This document shows, in pieces, positions 1-7,266 of a stretch of DNA of 27,646 bases. The first letter of the stretch is position 1, and each line of letters starts with the position of its first letter. Below the pieces are notes generated by a model that did no database searches, was not told the DNA's origin, and was given only the letters and a program-made list of their open reading frames with translations. This DNA is from CAYMDS01 sp964576705. Its GTDB lineage: Bacteria > Patescibacteriota > Microgenomatia > Levybacterales > UBA12049. The DNA lies in NCBI GenBank assembly GCA_964576705.1, contig CAZNVI010000009.1, positions 1 through 27,646 of the forward strand, read 5' to 3'. Made by a program: the position numbers and the translations under genes.

Positions 1-53
1 TAAACGGGCCGCCTCCAAAGCGGCTCCTGGGGGTTCGAGTCCCTCCACCCCTG
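1..53 (+). tRNA. tRNA-Trp (anticodon CCA), 3' part
   Basis: The window opens inside a tRNA. A 5-bp anticodon stem (8-12 with 20-24) closes a 7-base loop at 13-19 reading CTCCAAA, which gives anticodon CCA at 15-17 (Trp codon TGG). A four-base variable region follows. The T stem is 29-33 with 41-45, including one G-U pair, around the T loop TTCGAGT at 34-40. The acceptor 3' strand is 46-52 and the discriminator is G53, as usual for bacterial tRNA-Trp. CCA is not encoded and must be added after transcription. The acceptor 5' strand and most of the D arm lie outside the window. Confidence 0.9.
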
Positions 54-150
54 CTATACTTTTCCGATGTCCCGCACCTATTATGCGAATTTTACGACCT
101 CTACAGGCAAAATGAACAGTCAGCACACCTATACATACTTTTTACCATAT

Positions 151-1017
151 CTAATTTTTAAGTAAAAATAATGATAAAACAGCAAGACTTATACCTACGA
201 ATCTTCTCCACGTCATTTTATCTTTATAAATCAAGATTGACAGAATTACAGGGATAGTTGTTGAAAACGAAGAAATTACAGTTACCAGCGATAACGATCC
301 GTGTCCTAATGCTTTAAGATAAACATAAAATGCAATGAAATTTGTAATACCTATTAGCGTCCCATAAATTATGGACTTATCCGTAAAACTAGTAACTAAC
401 TTTCCCTTTCTGTTTGTGAAGTAATGAAACATGAAAACAAAAAAGGAATTATATAGATATGAAACAGTTATAAAAAGTAACGTATCAAAATTTGATGTTG
501 CTGCTATTTTTGAAATTATTGGTGAGATCGCTGCAGCAATAACGGCACCGAGTACGAAAATTAACCCTTTATTAAATTTGCTGTATTTAATTTTTTCTTC
601 TGCATGCCGTCTTCCTAAAAGATAAACTACTACTAGACCTAAGATAATTCCCAATGTTTGATATAAACTTGATCGATCTTTGAAATATAAAAACGAAAAT
701 GTAATGACAATTACATTTGAAAACTCAAATAATGGGTATACTACAGTACTCGGTACAAGTTTAATCGCTTCATATCTAAAAATATTCATTAAAAGAAAAA
801 CGAAGCCATTGAAAAAAGCTACATAGAGAAGTAATTGAAAGTTGAAATAATTGTTACTAGTTAAAAGAAACATTATAAAACTCAATATAAAGACTGTAAC
901 CATAAAAGATAAGGTTAATAATTTCGTAGAACATTTATTCTCTGCTGCTACTTTGAATAAGAACTTCTGAATACCGAAGAAAAGTAAAGACAGAACCGAA
1001 AGATAATACCAATTCAT
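151..1017 (-). CDS. EamA/DMT-family membrane transporter
   Basis: A 288-residue, very hydrophobic protein with about ten predicted transmembrane helices in two related halves, the layout of the drug/metabolite transporter (EamA) family. The second half carries the family-typical pattern of an FYVYLKAL-like segment, then a run of Ser/Val/Thr residues and a final helix pair ending in Lys-Asn. Length fits the family (280-300). Substrate cannot be read from the sequence; relatives export amino acids, nucleobases or small metabolites across the inner membrane. The start ATG at 1017 is supported by TATAAT at 1024-1029, six bases upstream, which implies a leaderless mRNA. It stands alone, facing the tRNA. 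A second EamA protein at 4414-5271 is not a close copy. Confidence 0.85.
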   Translation of the reverse strand: MNWYYLSVLSLLFFGIQKFLFKVAAENKCSTKLLTLSFMVTVFILSFIMFLLTSNNYFNFQLLLYVAFFNGFVFLLMNIFRYEAIKLVPSTVVYPLFEFSNVIVITFSFLYFKDRSSLYQTLGIILGLVVVYLLGRRHAEEKIKYSKFNKGLIFVLGAVIAAAISPIISKIAATSNFDTLLFITVSYLYNSFFVFMFHYFTNRKGKLVTSFTDKSIIYGTLIGITNFIAFYVYLKALGHGSLSLVTVISSFSTTIPVILSILIYKDKMTWRRFVGISLAVLSLFLLKN

Positions 1018-1023
1018 ACCTGA

Positions 1024-1029
1024 ATTATA
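1024..1029 (-). promoter_or_regulatory. -10 element of the EamA gene (TATAAT)
   Basis: TATAAT on the minus strand ends six bases before the ATG at 1017, so transcription should begin at or beside the start codon. No convincing -35 hexamer is seen. Confidence 0.5.
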
Positions 1030-1154
1030 TTCCTATTCTTGCTTAAGTGGTAGGGATTGTTGAAGTGTAGTAAGTTCAAACTCGGTCAAGACCTTCCTGC
1101 ACAAATTTTTCGAAGCTTTTTGTATTTATCAATTTCTTGCATATTCATCCTGTA

Positions 1155-1160
1155 TATAAT
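1155..1160 (+). promoter_or_regulatory. -10 element before the decayed gene at 1174
   Basis: TATAAT lies 13 bases before the ATG at 1174. The promoter of the broken gene therefore still looks intact. No clear -35 is visible. Confidence 0.45.
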
Positions 1161-1173
1161 ATAACAAAATACC

Positions 1174-2008
1174 ATGATTGAAGACCGTTCCGATGAATCA
1201 AAACTCACTACCTTAGATCCTATTCTGCGATCCCTTGAATCCGGGAAAGCTATAAGAGACGATAATAAACAGACATGGAATTTATTAGTTGGTTCACTAC
1301 TTAAAAATAAATGCAGAATTGTCGCGCTTCGCGGTGCAGGAAAGACAAATGGAGCTGACCGGGAAGAGTCCGACATATTATTATAAGAACAACTAATTCC
1401 CCGAGTAGCAGAAGCAATAGCCGCAGACGAGCAAGTAATCTTTATGTTTGACGGTGATCCAGACTCTCCTGAGAAGCCTGATATCGGATATTTCGCCGGA
1501 AGGATTTAATAATAATCGCAAAGGTGTTACATTTGTCGCTGTTCAGAAACAGAGCCGATATAAACCGCCCGGAGAAGGTGGAAATCTCGCAAATGCACAC
1601 GGACAAAACTATGTGACATACGTATTTGCTGATAACACATATCCGGGAGACCATAATTCATTTACGCAAGATACTCAATTAGTTGAATCAGATAAGTATG
1701 AACAATGGTATATAGGCGGGTCAGGAGATATCGCAACAGCTCAACTTGAAGACTTCAATGCAAAAGTCCCGCAAGGCCAAAAAAGAAACGCTGTCTTTTT
1801 CAGAGTTCATAACAACCCGGATTTGGATGACGAGATTCGAAGAAAACTGGATACAGTTAGGGCAGGTAATGATGTTGAAACGATAGATAGAATTGAAAGA
1901 CAAGTAGCTCAAAGAAAGAAAGTATTTGGCGCACATTGGAGTAATGACGGCCAGCCTTCTTTGCCAATTGACCGATTTCCTAACCTTAATGTTTCTTTTA
2001 TCGTATAA
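1174..2008 (+). pseudogene. Decayed gene of unknown function (in-frame stop plus frameshift)
   Basis: Three pieces join into one protein of about 278 codons. The first runs from ATG 1174 to a TAA at 1384-1386. Reading on in the same frame gives 41 more sensible residues (EQLIPRVAEAIAADEQ onwards, then FMFDGDPDSPEKPDIGYFAG) to a tandem TAATAA at 1510-1515. The protein then resumes in the next frame (NNNRKGVTFVAVQKQ...) and runs to TAA at 2006-2008. Amino-acid composition stays protein-like across all three parts. I do not recognise the family. Visible features are a GDPDSPEKPD acidic stretch, an aromatic and Gly/Asn-rich middle, and a charged helix near the end (about 150-165). Two independent lesions favour decay over recoding, although the shift point ATT-TAA resembles a +1 slip site. 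The TTG that appears to start the last piece (1448) is not a real start. Confidence 0.65.
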
Positions 2009-2021
2009 TATTGTTCTAAAG

Positions 2022-2399
2022 TTAGTTCCACTCCGGCCTCACACCTTCAATATTTAGTAATTCTTTATCAAAGCTTGCAAGCTTACCACGTTTTGATTGG
2101 GAAGCTATGATACTATCTGCCATATCAAGTTTTGAATCCTCAAATATTTTAATTGCTTCCGAGATATAAGGAGAGGTCTTGATATTATTTTGTGCTGCAA
2201 GAAATCTAAATGCCTCAATAATTTTATTACGAGGCAAATTGTATCGTCTATCAAAAACGTACTCAAGTTCGGGAAATACTACATCAGGTATGAAGATTTC
2301 TGCTGCTTCTTGTATCAGCTTTTCAACCTTTTTTGCTTTCTCAGGAGAATCATTGGTAAAAAAACGGATTAAGGTACTTGTATCAAGAATTACCTGCAT
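2022..2399 (-). CDS. vapC: PIN-domain ribonuclease toxin (VapC family)
   Basis: A 125-residue PIN-domain protein, the usual VapC length. The metal-binding acidic residues are in place: Asp6 in VILDTS, Glu44 in PELEYVF, Asp95 in DMADSIIA and Asp111 in SFDKEL. VapC toxins are Mg-dependent endoribonucleases, often cutting tRNA or rRNA, and are held inactive by the partner antitoxin. Its start overlaps the 3' end of the upstream AbrB-type antitoxin gene by 17 bases, which indicates one operon and probable translational coupling. The catalytic set is complete, so the toxin should be active. The RNA target cannot be predicted. Confidence 0.88.
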   Translation of the reverse strand: MQVILDTSTLIRFFTNDSPEKAKKVEKLIQEAAEIFIPDVVFPELEYVFDRRYNLPRNKIIEAFRFLAAQNNIKTSPYISEAIKIFEDSKLDMADSIIASQSKRGKLASFDKELLNIEGVRPEWN

Positions 2400-2631
2400 A
2401 CTTATTCAAAACGCTGCCTTTTATTATTTTTTTCATACCCTGTTTTGAAAGAGTTTGTTTTGTCTTTATAAATCCTCTCATTGCTTTGACGGAAGTTATA
2501 GGCTGCGCCACTATTTTGTTATCTTTAATAGTAAAATGTAACTTATCAGAAGTATTTAATCTGAAGTAGTCCCGTATACTTTTAGGTATGGCGACCTGTC
2601 CTTTTTGAGTGATTGTCGAAATTCCTTGCAT
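2383..2631 (-). CDS. AbrB/MazE-type antitoxin (VapB role)
   Basis: A swapped-hairpin AbrB-type DNA-binding domain fills the N-terminal half (GISTITQKGQVAIPKSIRDY, then a KLHFTIKDNKIVAQPI strand pair). The C-terminal tail, basic and rich in Lys/Met, would contact the PIN toxin. An upstream ATG at 2670 extends the reading frame by 13 residues, but it lies in the -35 box of a strong promoter. The ATG at 2631 begins exactly where AbrB domains normally begin and is the better start (82 residues). The protein probably neutralises the toxin at 2022-2399 and represses its own promoter through the repeats at 2632-2679. Confidence 0.85.
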   Translation of the reverse strand: MQGISTITQKGQVAIPKSIRDYFRLNTSDKLHFTIKDNKIVAQPITSVKAMRGFIKTKQTLSKQGMKKIIKGSVLNKYAGNS

Positions 2632-2679
2632 AGTAATACTTACTATATCATGTATTACTTCAAATGTCAAGTATTACTT
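2632..2679 (-). promoter_or_regulatory. vapBC promoter with repeated operator sites
   Basis: On the minus strand, TTGACA (2665-2670), a 17-base spacer and TATAGT (2642-2647) form a near-consensus sigma70 promoter. The plus-strand word GTATTACTT occurs at 2652-2660 and again at 2671-2679, 19 bases apart. Its inverse AGTAATAC lies at 2632-2639, which makes a perfect 8-bp inverted repeat with 2652-2659. The sites flank the -10 and the -35, as expected for autorepression by the AbrB-type antitoxin. Confidence 0.75.
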
Positions 2680-2680
2680 T

Positions 2681-3169
2681 TCAGATTAACAAATTATCCG
2701 GATCATCCGGCAAATCATCTATACCGAAAAACTCCTTAACGACTACTGACTTTATCTTATCGCGTTTTTGAGTATTAATGTATGGATAAATCATCTCCCT
2801 TTCTCCACCTATGCTCCCACAGTCATCCTCTACAAGAACATCCGGCATTATTTTTTCTGCAATATCAGCGTATGCTTCATATAAGTTTCTATATAAAATA
2901 GGTGATTCGGGAAAGTCATATTTTCTTAGCACCTCTACATCTTTTTTAATATCATTCTCATTCCGATGAGAGCTCAAATAAAATATCTCAACTCCTTTAT
3001 CCTTCCATTTCTTTATTTTTTCATTCGCTTTTCCGATAGGTACATATGATTCATATTCGTGGACTGTTGGGTCATTTTCTCGCACTTGCGTAACTCTCTC
3101 CTGTGGAGTTTTCCCAAGTCCCGATTTATGCATTATAGAAGTGCCTTGCAGAAAAATTATTATTTTCAT
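2681..3169 (-). CDS. HAD-like conserved hypothetical protein lacking the usual nucleophile
   Basis: A 162-residue protein that reads like a small HAD-fold domain. It has an N-terminal hydrophobic strand with FLQGTSIMH at the motif I position, LSSHRNE at the motif II position and an acidic VEDDCGSIGGE at the motif IV position, followed by IKSVVVKEFFGIDDLPDDP. I recall this pattern from a widespread uncharacterised family where the first motif is usually written LHGT. The HAD nucleophile (DxD) is absent, here Gln-Gly-Thr, so standard phosphatase chemistry is unlikely. The gene stops just before the vapB promoter, so it is a separate unit. No strong promoter is clear upstream. Confidence 0.65.
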   Translation of the reverse strand: MKIIIFLQGTSIMHKSGLGKTPQERVTQVRENDPTVHEYESYVPIGKANEKIKKWKDKGVEIFYLSSHRNENDIKKDVEVLRKYDFPESPILYRNLYEAYADIAEKIMPDVLVEDDCGSIGGEREMIYPYINTQKRDKIKSVVVKEFFGIDDLPDDPDNLLI

Positions 3170-3222
3170 CTCATTATTGCAGTTATTTTATCAAAAAAAT
3201 AATAGTGCTGCTCCATAACCCT

Positions 3223-3250
3223 TTCACCCTGAGCTAAAAACCATTATAAT
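3223..3250 (+). promoter_or_regulatory. Promoter of the TauE/SafE gene
   Basis: TATAAT at 3245-3250 with a weak -35 (TTCACC, 3223-3228) 16 bases upstream. The predicted leader to ATG 3265 is about 8 bases. Confidence 0.5.
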
Positions 3251-3264
3251 TTGTGTGGGAATAT

Positions 3265-3987
3265 ATGGAAAATTATTGGCTTATTTCGATAGTCATAACT
3301 ATCTCTTTTCTAGGTGAATCCATTTTCGGATTCGGTGCGGGACTTATCGCGATACCGATATTAAGTATTTTAATAGGAGTTAAAGAGGCAGTAATTTTTA
3401 TGCTGATATTCCAGTTTTTGACCGGTCTCTTGATAATCGGAACTTACAAAAACACACCATGGAAGACTGTAATTCCTATGTGCATTGCGTTAATTATAGG
3501 TACAGTCATTGGATCTTATGTACTTATAAGATTCAGTGGTAGATATCTAAATATATTTTTGGCGGCTTCAATCATACTTTTTTTAATAAAAACTGCTTAC
3601 TTAAAAGGATTTAATCTTAATAAAAAATATTTAAAAATCTGGACTTATGTTTTCGGATTCTTAGGCGGATTGTTTCAGGGAATTATCGGAATGGGCGGCC
3701 CGGCGTTGACTATGTACCTTATGATAGCAGAAACGCAAAAAATTTATTTCCGGGCTGCTTTGATATTTCTTTTTTTCATAACCAGCATCATAAGAATCAT
3801 TCTATTGCGCAATTCAACTTTATTCGAATCTAAAAATCTAAATATGGTAATACCCGTACTACCGTTTTATTTTATCGCGATTTTCACAGGACATAGAATA
3901 CATACTAAAATTGGTGAAAAATATTATAAATCAGCGATCTATATCATTTTAGCATTCTCAGCAATCGTATTACTTGTAAAAAAATAG
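3265..3987 (+). CDS. TauE/SafE-family membrane exporter
   Basis: About 240 residues with roughly eight transmembrane helices in two repeats, each opening with a family motif: GESIFGFGAGLIAIPIL in the first half and GGLFQGIIGMGGPALTMYL in the second. This is the TauE/SafE (COG0730) signature. Family members move sulfite, sulfoacetate or other organosulfur anions, but the substrate here is unknown. An in-frame GTG at 3253 lies only two bases after a TATAAT (3245-3250), upstream of the expected transcription start, so ATG 3265 is taken as the start. Confidence 0.87.
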   Translation: MENYWLISIVITISFLGESIFGFGAGLIAIPILSILIGVKEAVIFMLIFQFLTGLLIIGTYKNTPWKTVIPMCIALIIGTVIGSYVLIRFSGRYLNIFLAASIILFLIKTAYLKGFNLNKKYLKIWTYVFGFLGGLFQGIIGMGGPALTMYLMIAETQKIYFRAALIFLFFITSIIRIILLRNSTLFESKNLNMVIPVLPFYFIAIFTGHRIHTKIGEKYYKSAIYIILAFSAIVLLVKK

Positions 3988-4010
3988 ACTAATCCCACAC
4001 TCCTTTTTGT

Positions 4011-4016
4011 TATAAT
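4011..4016 (+). promoter_or_regulatory. -10 element of the cupin gene
   Basis: TATAAT 15 bases before ATG 4032, giving a predicted leader of about 8 bases. No clear -35 is seen. Confidence 0.45.
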
Positions 4017-4031
4017 TTAGATTTAGATAAT

Positions 4032-4379
4032 ATGATAATTAAGAAGTCTGATGCAAAACCAATTAGTGCAAATACGGAGTCAACTATCTGGGATTATCCT
4101 ATGCCAAGCAGCGATACAGGCATAACCTATCAGAACCTCAACGGCAGACTCCCGGAAAAAGGCTGGTATCGCAATAAAGTTTGCCATGAAATCTTTTTTA
4201 TAACTGAAGGGGCTGCACGATTAAATATAGATGGTAAAGAATACGAAGTTTCCGAAGGAGATATTGTAATCCTCAAACCAGGCCAAAAACATTACGGCAA
4301 TTATATAAATACTTCACTAGTTACAATCACCTCACCAAATTGGTACGAGGATCAGTTTGAAGTAATTGAAGATAATTAA
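4032..4379 (+). CDS. Small single-domain cupin protein
   Basis: A 115-residue protein with one cupin barrel. Motif 1 is degenerate (CHEIFFITEGAARLNIDGKEYEVSEGD). Motif 2 is visible as GDIVILKPGQKHYGNYIN, with the His in the expected place. Such cupins bind a metal or a small ligand and serve as isomerases, dioxygenases or sensors. With only about two or three of the usual metal ligands evident (the His in CHE, the Glu after it, the His in KHY), the activity is open. It stands alone between the TauE-type gene and a converging EamA gene. Confidence 0.75.
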   Translation: MIIKKSDAKPISANTESTIWDYPMPSSDTGITYQNLNGRLPEKGWYRNKVCHEIFFITEGAARLNIDGKEYEVSEGDIVILKPGQKHYGNYINTSLVTITSPNWYEDQFEVIEDN

Positions 4380-4413
4380 TTGAGATATGGTAATTTGTGA
4401 CATTTATTCTTAT

Positions 4414-5271
4414 CTATCTTCCGATCAAAAACATCCCAATAATTAAAACTGAAGTGGCAATTAATTTTCTTTTCAATCCTTTGTATTCTTTAAAGATTAT
4501 AATCCCGAGTAAGGGTACCAATACGGATGTAGCCAAAGTCATGGGGAAAATACGAGACACTTCTCCTCCTCTTTGATATGCGCTAAACAGCGCCCAGAAA
4601 GCCATAGAATAAAAAAACCCATTTGTCAGCACTCCGCTCCAATAACCACGCAGACGAAATGTACCCTTCAAAGCCTTAAATGTCCTTTTGTAATAAATGC
4701 TCAGCATGAATAAACCGGTAAAACCAAATGAAATTGAGATATAGCTTAACGGATTACCAAAATTAGTAAGTAATTTATCCCAAACCGCGCCCATTGCATA
4801 AAAAATTGTAGAGATTATTATTATCTTTTCATATTTCCCGAACCGAAGAACCGAAGACCCCCAGAAAAGTATAAAAATCGCTGACAAGATAATCAGTACT
4901 CCGGCAATTTTTGGTAAGCTTAAGTTCTCACTAAGTATTACCGCTCCCAGAATCAGACTCCAGACTGCACCGATGGAACTCAGTATTGTTTCTTCAGACA
5001 AATCGATTCTTTTAAGTCCGGTATAGTAACACGTTACAGCCAGCGAATAAGTGATAACCATACCTAAAAGCATCCAAATCGAGTTTGTATTTAAAGCAAA
5101 ACTCCAACCGGTAACGATTGCCAAAATAAGACAAAATGTCCCTGTAATTAGTTGAACAGAGGATCCGAAAACAAGCTCGTCTACACCATCAACAGTCAGG
5201 CTCTTTTTATTTATAAGCGCGGAAATTACCATGAAACATAGATAAACCAAAGTGAGCCAAAACCATTCCAT
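4414..5271 (-). CDS. EamA/DMT-family membrane transporter (second)
   Basis: A 285-residue protein with about ten transmembrane helices in two EamA repeats. The first repeat ends in a typical SLAVTCYYTGLKRIDLSEET segment and the second in AYQRGGEVSRIFPMTLATSV. Length fits the family; the substrate is unknown. The ATG at 5271 lies two bases after the stop codon of the SDR gene (5274-6008), with no Shine-Dalgarno visible. The two are therefore likely co-transcribed and coupled in translation, which could link an oxidoreductase step with transport of its substrate or product (inference). Confidence 0.85.
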   Translation of the reverse strand: MEWFWLTLVYLCFMVISALINKKSLTVDGVDELVFGSSVQLITGTFCLILAIVTGWSFALNTNSIWMLLGMVITYSLAVTCYYTGLKRIDLSEETILSSIGAVWSLILGAVILSENLSLPKIAGVLIILSAIFILFWGSSVLRFGKYEKIIIISTIFYAMGAVWDKLLTNFGNPLSYISISFGFTGLFMLSIYYKRTFKALKGTFRLRGYWSGVLTNGFFYSMAFWALFSAYQRGGEVSRIFPMTLATSVLVPLLGIIIFKEYKGLKRKLIATSVLIIGMFLIGR

Positions 5272-5273
5272 AT

Positions 5274-6008
5274 TTATTTGTGATAACCATCAAGTGTTAT
5301 TTTCCCATGTTTTATTTTCCAGAATTTACCAGTCGTCTTTTGTGAACAAATATCAACCGCGAGTTTTGCAACTTGCTCCGGCGTATTAGCATCGTAAGCA
5401 TCTTGCGGAAAATATTTTTGAAGCGCGGTAGTTGAAGTATCAGACGGTGAAATGCAATTAACATAAATATTTTTATCTGCCAAATCCTCTGATAAAGCAA
5501 TAGTTAAATCCTCCATTGCTCTTTTTGAAACGTAATAAGGTACCTGCCCTTTTGCTCCGTATATAAATGTGCCGGATAAATTAAGTATCACACCACCCTC
5601 TTTTATCCTGCCAGACAAACCATGAATAAGAAGCATTGGCGCGATCAAACCTACGTTCATAGTATCCAAAATAACTTGTGTCTCAAACTTACTAAAATCG
5701 ATCCCGGTGTAAGTATGATCACTTCCATGCCAAATTCCTGCTACATTTACTAATACATCAATTACTTCAAATTTCGCTTGTATTTTTTTAATTAAATTAT
5801 CTACCGATTCAGTTTTACTTAAATCTGCTGAGAAAATATTGGCTATTCCTCCGGCTTTTTCCACTAGTTTTCTGGTTTTCTCAAGTTCATCTTCTCGTCT
5901 AGCAATCAAGCCAACTGTTGCTTTCTGTCTGCCAAACTCTACAGCGATAGCTCTGCCTATCCCGATAGATGCCCCGGTAACAACTACAAATTTGCCTTTA
6001 AATTTCAT
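5274..6008 (-). CDS. Short-chain dehydrogenase/reductase (SDR)
   Basis: A 244-residue classical SDR. The Rossmann nucleotide-binding motif TGASIGIG begins at residue 11, the structural motif NVAG is at about 88-91, Ser145 lies in LNLSGTF, and the catalytic pair is Tyr158 and Lys162 in YYVSKRAMED. The Arg pair after beta-2 (IARRED) suggests a preference for NADP(H). The substrate is unknown. The protein ends with a GKFWKIKHGKITLDGYHK tail after the Rossmann core. It is the first gene of a probable two-gene operon with the EamA transporter. TATACT at 6018-6023 lies nine bases before the ATG. Confidence 0.9.
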   Translation of the reverse strand: MKFKGKFVVVTGASIGIGRAIAVEFGRQKATVGLIARREDELEKTRKLVEKAGGIANIFSADLSKTESVDNLIKKIQAKFEVIDVLVNVAGIWHGSDHTYTGIDFSKFETQVILDTMNVGLIAPMLLIHGLSGRIKEGGVILNLSGTFIYGAKGQVPYYVSKRAMEDLTIALSEDLADKNIYVNCISPSDTSTTALQKYFPQDAYDANTPEQVAKLAVDICSQKTTGKFWKIKHGKITLDGYHK

Positions 6009-6017
6009 AATCGTTTT

Positions 6018-6023
6018 AGTATA
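6018..6023 (-). promoter_or_regulatory. -10 element of the SDR-EamA operon
   Basis: TATACT nine bases before the ATG at 6008; the predicted leader is about 2 bases. No good -35 is visible. Confidence 0.45.
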
Positions 6024-6061
6024 AATTTATCCCGTAAATCTCCCAGAGCTTCTATAAAAGG

Positions 6062-6508
6062 CTACGCTACTTTGTAATAAAAGGTAAACTTTCTGCCTTT
6101 TATAAAGCCTTTCTTTTTTGAAAATGCATACATCCTTTCATTCCCTTCCTGAACAAGAAGCCACATCCATGAACATTCTTTTTCCTTTAATCTGTTTACG
6201 CATTTGTCTATTAATAATGTGGCGACTCCGCGGTTTCTATACTCAGGTTTAACTACCAAATCTATAATATAGGCTTCTTTAAGATATGGATTAAAAGTCG
6301 CCAACAAGTATCCAGCCAAATCTGATCCGGTTTTTGCCGAAAGATAAATATCATGCGGACTTTTTATAAACCTTCGTAAAGTTTCTACTGCATAATAATC
6401 TGTACTACCGCTTTCAATATGTAACTCAGGGGTAGACATTCCTATTGCTCTTACTTCTTCAATGTCATCTTCTGTCAAGTCGGATATTTTTATATCGTCT
6501 GAAAACAT
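6062..6508 (-). CDS. GNAT-family N-acetyltransferase
   Basis: A 148-residue single GNAT domain. Beta-4 (AYIIDLVVKPEYRNRGVATLLID) carries the acetyl-CoA pyrophosphate-binding R/Q-x-x-G-x-A loop as RNRGVA. The C-terminal strand pair is WLLVQEGNERMYAFSKKKGF with the conserved Asn/Tyr region, as in RimI-like enzymes. The acceptor could be a protein N-terminus or a small amine and cannot be told from the sequence. TATAAT at 6515-6520, six bases before the ATG, predicts a leaderless message. Confidence 0.87.
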   Translation of the reverse strand: MFSDDIKISDLTEDDIEEVRAIGMSTPELHIESGSTDYYAVETLRRFIKSPHDIYLSAKTGSDLAGYLLATFNPYLKEAYIIDLVVKPEYRNRGVATLLIDKCVNRLKEKECSWMWLLVQEGNERMYAFSKKKGFIKGRKFTFYYKVA

Positions 6509-6514
6509 AACTGT

Positions 6515-6520
6515 ATTATA
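6515..6520 (-). promoter_or_regulatory. -10 element of the GNAT gene
   Basis: TATAAT six bases before the ATG at 6508, placing the expected transcription start at the start codon. Confidence 0.5.
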
Positions 6521-6598
6521 ACAGCTTTATACTTCAGGGATCCGTTCCCTCCAGGTGGAAAACTTAATCTTTTCCCCACATTATTACACAGTATTTGC

Positions 6599-6604
6599 TA
6601 TACT
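6599..6604 (+). promoter_or_regulatory. Extended -10 promoter of the MntA-type gene
   Basis: TGC-TATACT (6596-6604) is an extended -10 element ending eight bases before ATG 6613. It shows that the in-frame TTG at 6595, inside the promoter, is not the start. Confidence 0.55.
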
Positions 6605-6612
6605 CAATCTAT

Positions 6613-6900
6613 ATGAAAGTAGACATCGAAGATATAAAACAGAAAGCAGAGCCAATACTTAAAGAAGCGGGGGTTACCCGCTCTTCCCTCTTCGGCTCTT
6701 ATGTTCGTGGTGAAAATCAGGAAGATAGTGATATTGATATACTCATTGAAGTGCCGCGGGGAACGACATTATTCGATATCGTTGAACTACAAACGAGGCT
6801 AGAAGACAAATTGCAAAAGAAAGTTGATCTTGTTACTTACCGGTCAATTCATCCGCAATTACGAGATAGCATACTCAGTAGCCAATTTCCCATTCTATGA
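6613..6900 (+). CDS. mntA: MNT-type nucleotidyltransferase antitoxin (MntA-like)
   Basis: A 95-residue minimal nucleotidyltransferase. The catalytic motif SLFGSYVRGENQEDSDIDIL contains the GS and D-x-D residues of the DNA polymerase beta-type fold, and a third acidic residue falls in KKVDLVTY. In HEPN-MNT modules the MntA protein adds AMP to a tyrosine of the HepT toxin and inactivates it. Its TGA stop overlaps the ATG of the next gene (ATGA at 6897-6900), typical of this pair. The enzyme looks intact although its partner is broken. Start chosen at 6613 because the upstream TTG sits in the promoter. Confidence 0.87.
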   Translation: MKVDIEDIKQKAEPILKEAGVTRSSLFGSYVRGENQEDSDIDILIEVPRGTTLFDIVELQTRLEDKLQKKVDLVTYRSIHPQLRDSILSSQFPIL

Positions 6901-7250
6901 AAAAAGGTATTGAGATTTACTTGCAAGATATTATTAACAGTAGTGAACTTATCGAAAGACGCCTCAAAAATGTTACCCAAGAAATATTTGAGAATGATAT
7001 TGACATACAAGACCTAATCGTTCATCGGTTATAAATTATTGGTGAAGCAGTAAAAAATATTCCTTCAGAGTTTAGAAATGCACACCCGGAAATTCCCTGG
7101 CATCGGCCTGCTGGTATGCGGGATAAGCTTATTCATCATTATGATTCAATAGATCTCCCAGTTGTTTGGGATACTATACGAGAAGGTTTACCTCCGCTTG
7201 TAAAAGAAGTGAAGAAGCTCCTTGAGGAAATGAAAGGTAAATTTGAATAA
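6897..7250 (+). pseudogene. hepT: HEPN-domain toxin (HepT-like), interrupted by a stop codon
   Basis: The reading frame from ATG 6897 gives a recognisable HEPN (DUF86) protein of about 117 codons but has an in-frame TAA at 7032-7034, in the text HRL-stop-IIGEAVKNIP. Relatives usually have Glu here (RLEIIGEA), so one G-to-T change (GAA to TAA) would explain it. Downstream the frame stays open to TAA 7248-7250 and keeps EIPWHRPAGMRDKLIHHY with the RNase motif R-x4-H-x-Y, including the tyrosine that MntA modifies. The catalytic part is therefore intact but untranslated. The 45-residue N-terminal peptide alone cannot be an RNase. Either a recent loss of toxin or a sequencing error. Confidence 0.8.
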
Positions 7251-7266
7251 TTAACAGACGCTTCGT

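Noticed and set aside
1086..1376. Minus-strand 96-codon frame opposite the decayed gene
   Set aside because: Composition is not protein-like and the opposite strand has a promoter and recognisable coding continuity.
6897..7250. Reassignment of TAA as a sense codon to explain two interrupted genes
   Set aside because: Many other genes here end normally at TAA, and the second split gene also needs a frameshift, so decay or sequence error is simpler.
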